Origin: Devosia crocina | GTDB taxonomy: Bacteria > Pseudomonadota > Alphaproteobacteria > Rhizobiales > Devosiaceae | Length of the DNA: 64,000 nt | Assembly (NCBI RefSeq): GCF_900116545.1 | Contig: NZ_FPCK01000001.1 | Location: 124,001-188,000, forward strand | Reading direction: 5' to 3' | Shown here: one piece after another, positions 12,043 through 21,014 of the stretch | Layout of the letters: every line of letters begins with the position of its first letter | Numbering within the stretch: position 1 is the first letter of the stretch | Translations under genes and position numbers: made by a program | Notes under the pieces: generated by a model | Database searches by the model: none | What the model saw: the letters and a program-made list of their open reading frames with translations, nothing else | What the model was told of the DNA's origin: nothing

Positions 12043-12651
12043 ATGTTTTCGGGCGCACAGATTTCCCTTTATCCCATGACCGACGATTTCGTCGGCGTGA
12101 TCACCAGCGCATTGGGCGCGTTGGACCCCTATCGCAATCAGTTGCGCATCGAAACCGATGACATATCAACGCTTCTGGTCGGCCCTCTCGAAGTGCTGTT
12201 CCCTGCTATGCGCGATCTTTTCAGCGCCGCCGCCCGCAGCGGCAAACATTGTGTCCTCTCGGCCACCATTTCGCGCGGCTGCCCCGGGGAGCCCGACGAC
12301 GCCATTTGCGATTCCTTCCATTTTGAGGGGCCCGTAGCGCCCCTAGCCGAACGGCAGGCCACAGCGCTAGCCGCCGTGCAAGACGCTCCCGACATCGGCG
12401 TATTCTCGGTTGCCCAGCTTTCGCTCTATGTGCTGGGCCAAGGCAACCATATGGACGAGATCTATGGCTGCATCGACTTCCTCAAGCAGTCGGGCACGTT
12501 CGAAAAGTCCAAGCATTTTGCGACCAAGCTCAATGGGGATACCGGCGCCCTCTTCGCCACGCTCGAGCAGGCATTTTGCCGCTTTGGCTCGCCGCAAGGC
12601 CATGTCGCCATTGATCTGACAGTTTCGGCCAACAGCCCCAGCGCCCGCTGA
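12043..12651 (+). CDS. YkoF-family thiamine/HMP-binding protein
   Basis: 202 residues made of two similar ~80-residue halves. The first opens GAQISLYPMTDDFVGVI and the second VAQLSLYVLGQGNHMDEIYG, which is the tandem ACT-like fold of YkoF. Bacillus YkoF binds thiamine in the cytoplasm and accompanies an HMP/thiamine transporter. It is the first gene after the TPP riboswitch and lies 16 bases before the permease gene, so it belongs to the ThiXYZ-type operon. It probably buffers or hands on the imported ligand; this is inferred. Confidence 0.85.
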   Translation: MFSGAQISLYPMTDDFVGVITSALGALDPYRNQLRIETDDISTLLVGPLEVLFPAMRDLFSAAARSGKHCVLSATISRGCPGEPDDAICDSFHFEGPVAPLAERQATALAAVQDAPDIGVFSVAQLSLYVLGQGNHMDEIYGCIDFLKQSGTFEKSKHFATKLNGDTGALFATLEQAFCRFGSPQGHVAIDLTVSANSPSAR

Positions 12652-12667
12652 ACCGGAAGGCCGACCT

Positions 12668-13462
12668 ATGTCAAATGCCGCCTTTCCGCGCCTGCTCGCG
12701 CGCTTTTTCCGTCATGCCGGTCCCGCGACTGCTTCCGTTTCTACACTGATCCTGGGCTGGGAAGCCTATGTGCAGCTGTCGGGCATTTCCCCCACCGCTT
12801 TGCCTTCACCCTCGCGCATCATCGGTCAGGGTTTCGTGCAGCGCGAGGCACTGGCCCGCCATAGCCTTGCGACACTTCAAGCCACCACATTCGGCTTCGC
12901 TTCATCGCTCGCGGCCGCGTTCTTCTTTTCTATCCTCATCGATTTCTGCCGACCGTTGCGACGGGCCCTGTTTCCCGTCTTCATCATCACCCAGACCCTG
13001 CCACTAGTCGCCATCGCGCCGCTGATCGTTTTGTGGTTTGGCTTCGGCCTCACCCCAAAAATCGTCCTGGTCGCACTGGTAACCTTCTTTCCCATGCTGG
13101 TCGCTCTCGCCCAGGGCTATGAAGCGACCGATCGCAATATCGCGGCCCTGCTGGCCTCTATGGGCGCCTCGCGCTGGCGGATCTTCCTCATGGCCCGCCT
13201 GCCATCGGCCTTGCCCTATTTCTTTGCGGGACTGCGCATCTCGATAACCTATGCAGTGGTAGGGGCGATCTTTGCGGAATATGCCGGCGCGGCCCGAGGA
13301 CTTGGGATCTATATCCTCAATGCCAAGAACAATTTCCGCCCCGACCTCGTACTCGCGGCAGTCTTTGTCAGCGCCACGCTGACACTCTTGCTTTTTGGCG
13401 CGACCGTGCTCCTGCAGCGCGCCGCCATGCCCTGGGCCCGCCTGAAGGAGATTCGCCCATGA
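12668..13462 (+). CDS. thiX: ABC transporter permease, ThiX-like (pyrimidine/HMP uptake)
   Basis: 264 residues with about six membrane helices, a BPD_transp_1 permease of the SsuC/TauC/ThiX type. The cytoplasmic coupling loop reads EATDRNIAALLASMGASRWR, the EAA motif that contacts the ATPase. The ATPase gene overlaps its end by 4 bases (ATGA). The riboswitch, the YkoF neighbour and the NMT1/THI5-like binding protein assign it to uptake of a thiamine pyrimidine precursor such as formyl-aminopyrimidine or HMP. The exact substrate is not shown by sequence. Confidence 0.85.
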   Translation: MSNAAFPRLLARFFRHAGPATASVSTLILGWEAYVQLSGISPTALPSPSRIIGQGFVQREALARHSLATLQATTFGFASSLAAAFFFSILIDFCRPLRRALFPVFIITQTLPLVAIAPLIVLWFGFGLTPKIVLVALVTFFPMLVALAQGYEATDRNIAALLASMGASRWRIFLMARLPSALPYFFAGLRISITYAVVGAIFAEYAGAARGLGIYILNAKNNFRPDLVLAAVFVSATLTLLLFGATVLLQRAAMPWARLKEIRP

Positions 13463-14208
13463 GCCAGGCGCGCCTCGAACTCCAACACCTCAGCAAAAGC
13501 TTCGGCCCCACTGACGTCCTTGCCGATATCAGCCTCAGCGTGCAACCGGGCGAATTTGTCTCCATCCTTGGCCCATCCGGCGCCGGCAAATCCACCATTC
13601 TGCAATTGCTTACCGGCGCCAGCACACCCGATGCCGGCCAGATGCTGCACGATGGCCAGCCCCTTTCGCCCACCCAGCATCGCTTCGCCTTCATGCCTCA
13701 GGGCGATGCGCTCATGCCTTGGCGCCGCATTATCGACAACACAACGCTTGGCCTCGAAGTTCAGGGTTTGAGGCGCGAGGCTGCTCGCGCCAGGGTCGCC
13801 CCGCTCTTCGCCGAGTTCGGCCTTGCTGGCTTTGAAGATCACTACCCCGCCCAGCTCTCCGGCGGCATGCGTCAGCGCGCTGCCTTGCTGCGCACTGTCG
13901 TCCAGCAGCGCCCCATGCTCCTGCTCGACGAACCCTTCGGTGCCCTTGATGCACTCACCCGCGCCCAGATGCAGCGCTGGCTCGCCGGAATGTGGACCCG
14001 CCACCGCTGGACGGTCCTCCTCATCACTCATGATGTGCGCGAAGCCGTGCTCCTGTCGGACCGGATCTATGTGCTTTCGGCGCGCCCCGCCCGCGTCGCT
14101 CAAGAATTCCAAGTCCCGATCGATCACCCGCGCCAGGGCGCCGGTTCACCAGGGCTCGCCGCCATCGAAGCCGAAATCCTGCAGACCCTGCTCAATCCGG
14201 AGGACTAA
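13459..14208 (+). CDS. thiZ: ABC transporter ATP-binding protein, ThiZ-like
   Basis: 249 residues. Walker A GPSGAGKST, Q-loop region MPQGDALMPW, signature LSGGMRQR, Walker B LLLDEPFG and the H-loop ITHDVREA are all intact. It belongs to the nitrate/sulfonate/taurine/ThiZ group of ATPases that work with SsuC-like permeases. It overlaps the permease by 4 bases and is followed after 3 bases by the binding-protein gene. Its role is to power import of the thiamine precursor. Confidence 0.88.
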   Translation: MSQARLELQHLSKSFGPTDVLADISLSVQPGEFVSILGPSGAGKSTILQLLTGASTPDAGQMLHDGQPLSPTQHRFAFMPQGDALMPWRRIIDNTTLGLEVQGLRREAARARVAPLFAEFGLAGFEDHYPAQLSGGMRQRAALLRTVVQQRPMLLLDEPFGALDALTRAQMQRWLAGMWTRHRWTVLLITHDVREAVLLSDRIYVLSARPARVAQEFQVPIDHPRQGAGSPGLAAIEAEILQTLLNPED

Positions 14209-14211
14209 TCC

Positions 14212-15219
14212 ATGACCCTTTCCCGCCTGATTCCAGCTCTTGGGCTTGCCCTTAGCCTGGCTATAACGCCTGTCCTCGCCCAATCTACGCCCGTTACCAT
14301 AGCCCTCGACTGGACGCCCAACACCAACCATATCGGCCTCTACGTCGCTCAGGCGAAGGGCTTCTACGACGAGGCCGAACTCGCTGTAGAAATTCTGCCC
14401 TATACCGATACGTCGGCCGGCACGCTGGTTGCCAATCATGTCGCCGATTTCGGCATTTTGGGCTCCATCGGCCTTTTTACCCAGCGCACGGCTGGCGCCG
14501 ATCTCGTCGCCACCTATGCTCTGGTCCAGACCGAGACTGGGCGCCTAGTCTTCAGTGCCGACCGGCAGGATATCCAGACCCCCCGCGATCTCGATGGCAA
14601 AACCTATGGTGGCTTTGGCAGCGCCTGGGAAAACGCGCTTATCGGCACAATCATTCGCCACGATGGCGGGTCGGGCGAGTTCGAAACGGTCACCCTTGGC
14701 ACATCAGCCTATGAAGCCCTCGCCAATGGGGCGGTCGATTTCACCCTCGAAGTTTATACCTGGGAAGGCGTCAAAGCCGAGCGCGACGGACCGGCGCAGC
14801 GCGCCTTCCGCTATGCCGACTTCGGAGTGCCGGACCAGCACACCAATTTCATCGGCACCAGCAGCGCCTATCTTGCCGACAACGCCGAAACCGCGAAGGC
14901 CTTCATCGGTGCCAGCCAGCGCGGCTATGAATATGCTGTCGCTCATCCCGATGAAGCCACCGACATCCTGGTCGCCGCCAACGCCGATGTATTGCTCGAC
15001 CGCGACTTCGTCCGCGCGTCTTTGCAAGCCCTGATCGACGGTCGATATCTCATGGCCGAGAACGGCACTGCAGGCACTATCGACCCCGCCAAGATGGATG
15101 CCGTCGGCACCTTCCTTTTTGATGCCGGCATCCTCAAGGACGGCAATGGCGCTCCGGTAACCGCCAAGCCTGATTTCACCGCCTATTATACCAACGATTA
15201 TCTCGGCACCACGCCATGA
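14212..15219 (+). CDS. thiY: NMT1/THI5-like periplasmic binding protein, ThiY-like
   Basis: 335 residues. Signal peptide LIPALGLALSLAITPVLAQ, then an NMT1/THI5 fold beginning VTIALDWTPNTNHIGLYVAQ, the hallmark start of ThiY proteins that bind formyl-aminopyrimidine. Conserved segments include GFYDEAEL and the TYGGFGSAWEN loop. GAGGA lies 6 bases before the ATG. It supplies substrate specificity to the transporter. The stop overlaps the monooxygenase start by 4 bases. Confidence 0.87.
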   Translation: MTLSRLIPALGLALSLAITPVLAQSTPVTIALDWTPNTNHIGLYVAQAKGFYDEAELAVEILPYTDTSAGTLVANHVADFGILGSIGLFTQRTAGADLVATYALVQTETGRLVFSADRQDIQTPRDLDGKTYGGFGSAWENALIGTIIRHDGGSGEFETVTLGTSAYEALANGAVDFTLEVYTWEGVKAERDGPAQRAFRYADFGVPDQHTNFIGTSSAYLADNAETAKAFIGASQRGYEYAVAHPDEATDILVAANADVLLDRDFVRASLQALIDGRYLMAENGTAGTIDPAKMDAVGTFLFDAGILKDGNGAPVTAKPDFTAYYTNDYLGTTP

Positions 15220-16517
15220 GGAACACCCGGCGCATGGGGCTCAATGCCGTCATCTTCGGCCTGGGCAGCCATGAGGCTGGCTGGCGCATGCCCGAGAGCG
15301 ATGCCTTCGCCTCGACCGCAATCGACTACTGGATCGACATTGCGCGTCGCGCCGAGAAGGGTGGCTTCGATGCCCTGTTCTTGGGCGACGTGCTGGCCCT
15401 CCAGCAAAGTGCCGATCGGCATCTCTCCGATGCCATGGACCCGCTGGTCATCCTCTCGGCCCTTGCCTCAGTCACCAGCCGCATCGGGCTCATCGGTACG
15501 GCCTCGACGAGCTTTGATCACCCCTTTCATCTCGCCCGGCGCTTTGCTTCGCTCGATCACATCACCAAAGGCCGCGCGGGTTGGAACATCGTTACCTCCT
15601 CCAATACGCTCGAAGCCAACAATTTCGGGCTGGATGACATACCCGATCACGCCGATCGCTATGCCCGCGCGGCGGACGTCACCAAGGCCGCAATTGCCCT
15701 CTGGAACTCGTGGGAATCAGGCGCCCGCATTGCCGACAAGCAATCCGGCCGCTATTTCGATCCGGCAAAGGTACAGCCCGTCAACCACCACGGTCACTTC
15801 GTGCGCAGCCGCGGTCCGCTCAACGTCCCGCGCTCGCCACAAGGTCGCCCAATCCTTGCACAAGCCGGTGCCTCAGAAGCCGGTCGCGACTTTGCTGCCC
15901 GCTATGCCGACATGGTTTTCACCGTTCAGTCCGACCTCGTAGATGCCCAAGCCTTCTACCAAGATATGAAAGCGCGCGCCCTCCAGCATGGTCGTGCGCC
16001 CGAAAGTCTCTTGATCTATCCCGGGATCGTGCCCATTGCCGCCCCCACCCAGCAGCAGGCCGAGGAACGCCTTGGGCAAATGAATAGCTTCATGGTCATC
16101 GAGCACGTCTTGGCCAAGCTCTCTGAATTTCTCGGTACCGATCTCGCCCAAGCGGATCTTGATGCCCCATTGCCCAATACTATCGCTGACGATGCATCAC
16201 AGAACCAGTCGAGCCAAAGCCGCGTCGCCGTTCTGGTTAACATCGCCCGCCGTGACCATTTGACCCTGCGGCAACTCCTTATGCGCCTCTCCAGCGGGCG
16301 AGGTCATCTGCTCGCCGTCGGAACGGGGGCGGATATTGCCGCCACCATGCAACTCTGGTTCGACAATGGCGCAGCCGACGGCTTCAACGTGATGGCCCCG
16401 GTCATGCCTGACGACCTGCAGAGCTTTGTCGATCTAGTCGTCCCCGCGCTCGTTGATCAAGAATTGTTCGCAGTGGACCATCAGCCTACTCTCCGTCAGC
16501 GCCTTCGCTTGCGCTAA
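15216..16517 (+). CDS. LLM-class flavin-dependent monooxygenase (NtaA/SnaA/DszA family)
   Basis: 433 residues of the luciferase-like TIM barrel, subgroup NtaA/SnaA/DszA. Evidence: GFDALFLGDVLAL, FDHPFHLARRFASLDHITKG, RAGWNIVTSS and QAGASEAGRDFAAR. Relatives use FMNH2 from a partner reductase to oxidise nitrilotriacetate, sulfones or pyrimidines. It is the last gene of the TPP-riboswitch operon and its ATG overlaps the thiY stop (ATGA), so it should be repressed by thiamine. It may process an imported thiamine breakdown product, but that is inference. A start at codon 7 is also possible. Confidence 0.85.
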   Translation: MRNTRRMGLNAVIFGLGSHEAGWRMPESDAFASTAIDYWIDIARRAEKGGFDALFLGDVLALQQSADRHLSDAMDPLVILSALASVTSRIGLIGTASTSFDHPFHLARRFASLDHITKGRAGWNIVTSSNTLEANNFGLDDIPDHADRYARAADVTKAAIALWNSWESGARIADKQSGRYFDPAKVQPVNHHGHFVRSRGPLNVPRSPQGRPILAQAGASEAGRDFAARYADMVFTVQSDLVDAQAFYQDMKARALQHGRAPESLLIYPGIVPIAAPTQQQAEERLGQMNSFMVIEHVLAKLSEFLGTDLAQADLDAPLPNTIADDASQNQSSQSRVAVLVNIARRDHLTLRQLLMRLSSGRGHLLAVGTGADIAATMQLWFDNGAADGFNVMAPVMPDDLQSFVDLVVPALVDQELFAVDHQPTLRQRLRLR

Positions 16518-16798
16518 GTCGATCCGATTGGTAACCTTCGCGGCAACTTCTGAGGTGCCGGCATCGCCCCCTTTCAGACATTGATCGCACGAGCTGCTGG
16601 GCATGAAAGCTGACAAAGTGCGTTCAGGGCGTCTCTGCTTATTAGCAGGCGTCTGTATCATTGGACATCCGAAGCACACACTCCGAACCTCGCAATTCCC
16701 GTGTCACGCTTTCCGTGATGAATGACCTTCTGCAAGTGCAACAACTAGATGAGGAACTGCTTTCTTCAGCTGGTCATTTCACAAGGACGGAGGCCGAT

Positions 16799-17896
16799 AT
16801 GCAGCACGACGTTCCTAACCCGACCACCGCTCCTGCGCCACGCAAGGGCATGCCGAGCCCTCGCCTCGAGGAGAGCGAATTCAAGTCTCGCTTTCGAGCG
16901 CAATTCATTGATCCCAATTTTGATACCCTGCAGCATGCGCTCGATGAAATCACACAGGCGGCCTGGGACGCCTATGAACACCAGCGCAAGGCACCGCGCA
17001 CGGTAAAGGCGGGTTTTGGCTATGCCGATCCCGATTAAGAACTGGCCGAGGACTGGGTAAGGGCCAAAGCCGCCACCGATCGCGCCCAGGCGGACTACGA
17101 ATTGGGCGACCGGCCTCAACGCGTGCTTTTGATCAATGGCTCGGCACGCAGCGAGCACACCTGTCCGGGCGAAATGAGCAAGTCGTACCGTTTGGTCGAA
17201 CTGGCGCAGACGGAACTTGAAGCAGCGGGGATTGATACAGAAGTTCTCGATTTGTCGCGCACGATTTCCAAATATGGCCGCAATATCCATCCCTGCAAGG
17301 CGTGCTTCTCCACCGCGGCACCTCTCTGCCATTTCCCTTGCTCCTGCTATCCGAACTATTCATTAGGCCAGTCGCAGGACTGGATGAATGAGATTTATCC
17401 GATGTGGCTGCGGGCTGATGCCGTGCTGATTGTCAGTCCGGTCAACTGGTATCAGGTCTCTTCTCCGCTCAAGGCAATGATGGACCGCATGGTGTGCCTT
17501 GACGGCGGCAATCCGGATCCTTCGCTCACGCAGGGCAAGCATGCCGACATCGCCAAACAGGTCGAGCTGGATGGCTGGAATTACCAGCGCCGGCTGAAAG
17601 GTCGGTTGTTTGCGGTTATCGTCCATGGGGACGTTGAGGGTGCCAAAGACGTGCGCCGCTCGATATCCGACTGGCTGAAATTCATGGAAATGGCACCCGC
17701 CGGGCCCAAGGCCGAACTCGATCGCTACATCGGCTACTGGGAGCCCTATGCCACCAGCCATGAGGCGCTTGATAAAGACCTGCCGATCCAAAGGGAGGTC
17801 CAAAATGTAGCGCGCACTCTACGCGATGCCCTGCTCGCCCACCATGATCGCCAGGCCATTCCGGGCAGTGAGTTGGTGCAGCCGCGCAATAAATAG
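16799..17896 (+). pseudogene. flavodoxin-family NAD(P)H reductase gene split by one in-frame TAA
   Basis: From the ATG at 16799 (GGAGG 5 bases upstream) the frame reads 79 codons ending GFGYADPD, then TAA at 17036-17038. It then continues in the same frame ELAEDWVRAKAATDRAQADY into a full NADPH-dependent FMN-reductase-like domain: VLLINGSARSEHTCPGEMSK, the Cys-rich HPCKACFSTAAPLCHFPCSC, and VSPVNWYQVSSPLK. Intact relatives carry the short N-terminal region fused to the domain, typically with Tyr after DPD, so TAT or TAC to TAA would explain it. The domain could still be made from a TTG at 17102. A recent nonsense mutation or a base error is likely. Confidence 0.75.
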
Positions 17897-18024
17897 GCCT
17901 ACCGTTCGCTCTCCGATGTCACCAACAGGATGCGCCAGCGACGGCAACGTCGTCTTGTCACCCCCGGCATTGACCAGCCCGCATTGTCGGTATGCTCTTC
18001 CAATTCCGTCATCCGCAGCGTAAG

Positions 18025-19404
18025 TCACCTAGCCGAAAAGCTCAGCGTGAAATTGTCGAGAGTGGCTGGCAGGCGAGTGGGATCGAGCCGCCCCGGCTCG
18101 GTCAATTCGAGGGTGAGCCGGGTCAGCAAATGGCGCATGGCCAGAGAGGCAACCATCGGTACGAACTGCGCGGCCGGGCACTGGACCGGCCCGTAGCTAA
18201 ACGGCACCAGACCTTCCTCGGCGCGCACAACCTTGTCCACCCAGCGGTCGGGGTCGAATGTGTGGGCGTTCGCAAGCGTTTCGTCATCCCGATGAAAGAA
18301 CGGGGTGAAGACGATCAGATGGGTGCCTCTGTCGAGCCGGCTGTCGGACCAGTCCACCGGCTCCAAGGTTTCTCGCAGGATGGCCGGCGTGGTGGGCCAG
18401 AGGCGCAGAGCCTCGAGGTAAGCCGCGCGAAGAAGGGGAAGTTGCGGCACCCCTTCCGAGGTGGTCTGGGCCAGCTCTGCCGCTACGCGCTGCCGCACCG
18501 CCGGATGAACCGAAAGCAACGCCAGGGTTCGAAAGCTCGCCATTGCGCCCGGATCGAAGGCGAAGAGGTATTGCGGCAGCTGATGATGGGGAAGCTGGTT
18601 CGGATCCTGGCAATGCTGGGCCATCTTGCCGGCGAGGCTTTCCGGCGCCGCATCGCCCACATAGCGCTTCAGTTGGTCCAGTAGCTTTCGGCGGCGGTGG
18701 CGGGCTTTGGGGCGAAGAAAAGCGAGGTTCCCACGGTAACGCAGACCTTCAAGTAAGTCGGTCAGTGTGGAATCATCCCGGGCGGCTGTGCCGAGCACGA
18801 TACGCCGCACCATGCGCATCCAACCGACAAAGAACGTATCCCAATCGAGGCGGCCTTTACTCAAGGCTTCCTCGCAGACAAGCTCCATTTCCTCGGCGAC
18901 TGACGTGGCGAAGTGCGGACCCATGGAGTGCCGCTGGCACCCGGTCTCGAGGGTCTCTTCATTAAGTTGGCGGCGGCGCCCCCGGTCGATGCCGCGGCTG
19001 GCCAGCACGTTTCCGGGTTCGAAATGGCCAAGAGCCGCCTGTTTCTCACGGGTCGCAGCCGTGAACGGCGCTGGGGAATAGGCAAGCACCATGTGCACGT
19101 CGTGCCGGGACAGCAGCAGTGCCTGGGGCCGGAAAGGAATGCCAAGAACCAGTGGACCAGAACCATATTTACGGCGCAGCGTCTGCATGCGGCGGATCGC
19201 CTTATCATCCATTCCCTGGCGTTCGGCCATGGTCACCATACCACGGCGACGGATAAGAGGCCCCTTGGCTAGAGTTGGGAGTATGACGTCCTTCATCGCC
19301 AGGGCAGTGTCGATCAGACTTGCCTTCGAGACCTTGCGACCTGAGGTGGCAAGAGAGTCAAGGGAGGGTTCGGCTCCGGGCGCCGCCGAAGTCAGGTCAG
19401 CCAC
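18025..19404 (-). CDS. cytochrome P450
   Basis: 459 residues. The ExxR pair is in EALRLWPTTPAILRE, the PERF-like segment is FDPDRWVD, and the haem-binding loop is FSYGPVQCPAAQF with the Cys ligand. The I-helix reads LFAFDPGAMASFR and lacks the usual acid-Thr pair for oxygen activation, so the reaction may not be a standard hydroxylation. No signal peptide or membrane anchor, as in most bacterial P450s. The start overlaps the end of the DUF4336 gene by 13 bases, and an SDR gene comes first, so the three form one operon. No ferredoxin or ferredoxin reductase lies nearby. The substrate is unknown. Confidence 0.9.
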   Translation of the reverse strand: MADLTSAAPGAEPSLDSLATSGRKVSKASLIDTALAMKDVILPTLAKGPLIRRRGMVTMAERQGMDDKAIRRMQTLRRKYGSGPLVLGIPFRPQALLLSRHDVHMVLAYSPAPFTAATREKQAALGHFEPGNVLASRGIDRGRRRQLNEETLETGCQRHSMGPHFATSVAEEMELVCEEALSKGRLDWDTFFVGWMRMVRRIVLGTAARDDSTLTDLLEGLRYRGNLAFLRPKARHRRRKLLDQLKRYVGDAAPESLAGKMAQHCQDPNQLPHHQLPQYLFAFDPGAMASFRTLALLSVHPAVRQRVAAELAQTTSEGVPQLPLLRAAYLEALRLWPTTPAILRETLEPVDWSDSRLDRGTHLIVFTPFFHRDDETLANAHTFDPDRWVDKVVRAEEGLVPFSYGPVQCPAAQFVPMVASLAMRHLLTRLTLELTEPGRLDPTRLPATLDNFTLSFSAR

Positions 19405-20117
19405 GAGAGCGACTCCCGCAATTGCTCGGCCGCATTGGCCTCAAACCACTTCCCATGGGAAAAAATCACGCATGCCGGCCGCAGATCCACCAGCCGGCGA
19501 GCGGCGGCCGAAGCCTTTGCTCCGCCCAGCTTGAACGCTATGCGCGCATAGAGGGGTGACTTGCCGTGCGGTGCGGCGGCGCCGACAAGTTTAGCGCCAA
19601 GGGACAGCGGCGCAGGCAGCGTCTCCGGTTCCACATTGACCACTTGATCGGTGAGCACCAGGGTGCGCGATGTCTGATGGAAGAGGCCGGCTTCTGAGAT
19701 GCCGAACCCTTGCACCAGAATGGAGTCGAGGGCGCCTCGCCAGTTTGGATCACTGCCATCAGGCAGGTCGCGGTCGAGGCGCAGCCCTGACTTCACCACG
19801 GCACGACGCTTGCGCAGGCCCGGCACCGCCCAATAGGTGGCATTGGGCACGTGCTCCTGCCATTCGGTCATATAGGACCAGTGCAACGTGTTGGGGGCCA
19901 CCACATGAGCGATCGGTCCGAGTTCCTCCAGCGCGCCCTGCGTGGCCGGAGTGTGGCGGGTCGGCGAATGAAGCAGCAACGTCCCGTCAGAGAGCCGCAG
20001 CACCGTCATCCGAACGGGCAAGTGCGCGCCAGCCATGTGGTGATCGCTGTCAACGATCCAAACGCCTTCGGCGACTGCCTTGGGAGCGTCGAGCGGAGGG
20101 TAGGATACCTCGGTCAT
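19392..20117 (-). CDS. DUF4336 protein (metallo-beta-lactamase-like fold)
   Basis: 241 residues matching DUF4336 proteins: VAEGVWIVDSDHHMAGAHLP at the start, RMTVLRLSDGTLLLHSPTRH, VVAPNTLHWSYMTEWQEHVP and VLTDQVVNVE. The fold resembles metallo-beta-lactamases but the classical HxHxDH zinc motif is absent, so hydrolase activity is doubtful. Function is unknown. It starts 10 bases after the SDR stop and overlaps the P450 start by 13 bases, consistent with translational coupling. The shared EcfG-like promoter upstream of the SDR gene would make it a stress protein. Confidence 0.8.
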   Translation of the reverse strand: MTEVSYPPLDAPKAVAEGVWIVDSDHHMAGAHLPVRMTVLRLSDGTLLLHSPTRHTPATQGALEELGPIAHVVAPNTLHWSYMTEWQEHVPNATYWAVPGLRKRRAVVKSGLRLDRDLPDGSDPNWRGALDSILVQGFGISEAGLFHQTSRTLVLTDQVVNVEPETLPAPLSLGAKLVGAAAPHGKSPLYARIAFKLGGAKASAAARRLVDLRPACVIFSHGKWFEANAAEQLRESLSWLT

Positions 20118-20127
20118 AACGTGCCTA

Positions 20128-20985
20128 TCAGATGATTGGCTTGCCGCCGGTTACGGCGATGGTGGCGCCCGAAACGTAGCTGGCTTCGTCGCTGGCCAGC
20201 ATCACGTAAACCGGGGCAAGTTCGCGCGGCTGCGCGGGGCGACCCATCGGCACCTGCTTGCCGAAGGTCTTAACCTTGTCTTCGGGCATGGTCGAGGGGA
20301 TTAGTGGGGTCCATACCGGGCCAGGCGCTACCGTATTGGCACGAATGCCCTTTTCGGCCAGCAACTGGGCGAGCCCGGCGGTGAAGTTTTGGATCGCGCC
20401 CTTGGTGGTTGCATAGGCCAGCAGTTGGGGGCTGGGATTGTCGGCATTGACGGAGGATGTGTTGATGATGGCGCTGCCCTCCTGCATGTGCGGAACGGCG
20501 GCCTTGGTGATGTAGAACATCGCCGAAATATTTGTCGCCATGGTCAGCTCCCACTCATCGTCCGGGATGCTTTCGAGCGACTCGAAGGTTTTCTGGTGCG
20601 CCGCGTTGTTGACCAGAATGTCGATCTTGCCAAAGGCGTCTGCTGTCTGGCCGACAAGCTGACGGCAATGCTCTGATCTGGAAATGTCTCCGGGCAGGAG
20701 CAGACACTGCTGACCCGCCTCTTCGACGAGCCGCTTGGTGTCGACGGCGTCGTCATCCTCGTTCAGATATGAGATGGCGACATCGGCGCCCTCGCGGGCA
20801 AAGGCAATGGCAACCGCACGGCCGATGCCGGAATCGCCGCCGGTGATCAGGGCCTTCTTGCCCGCCAGCCTGCCGCTCCCCTTGTAGCTAGTTTCGCCAT
20901 GGTCAGGCACCGGATCCATTCGCGCACTGGTGCCCGGGATAGACTGTGACTGCTCGGGAAAAGGCGGTTTCGGATTTTGGCTCAC
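20128..20985 (-). CDS. short-chain dehydrogenase/reductase (YghA/YhdF stress type)
   Basis: 285 residues. The NAD(P) motif TGGDSGIGRAVAIAFAREGA, NNAAHQ, and the catalytic Ser, Tyr and Lys of TSSVNADN...YATTKGA are present. The N-terminal tail (MDPVPDHGETSYKGSGRLAG) is typical of general-stress SDRs such as YhdF and YghA. I place the start at GTG 20985 because AGAGGAG sits 7 bases upstream and the protein then opens with the usual NPKPPFP segment; longer frames upstream are untranslated leader. The substrate is unknown. It is the first gene of an SDR-DUF4336-P450 operon. Confidence 0.88.
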   Translation of the reverse strand: MSQNPKPPFPEQSQSIPGTSARMDPVPDHGETSYKGSGRLAGKKALITGGDSGIGRAVAIAFAREGADVAISYLNEDDDAVDTKRLVEEAGQQCLLLPGDISRSEHCRQLVGQTADAFGKIDILVNNAAHQKTFESLESIPDDEWELTMATNISAMFYITKAAVPHMQEGSAIINTSSVNADNPSPQLLAYATTKGAIQNFTAGLAQLLAEKGIRANTVAPGPVWTPLIPSTMPEDKVKTFGKQVPMGRPAQPRELAPVYVMLASDEASYVSGATIAVTGGKPII

Positions 20986-21014
20986 GGCAGAACTCCTCTG
21001 GGGCATTGTTGGCC

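Noticed and set aside
13309..14127. 272-codon frame on the minus strand
   Set aside because: Opposite thiX and thiZ, whose motifs are intact; no plausible product.
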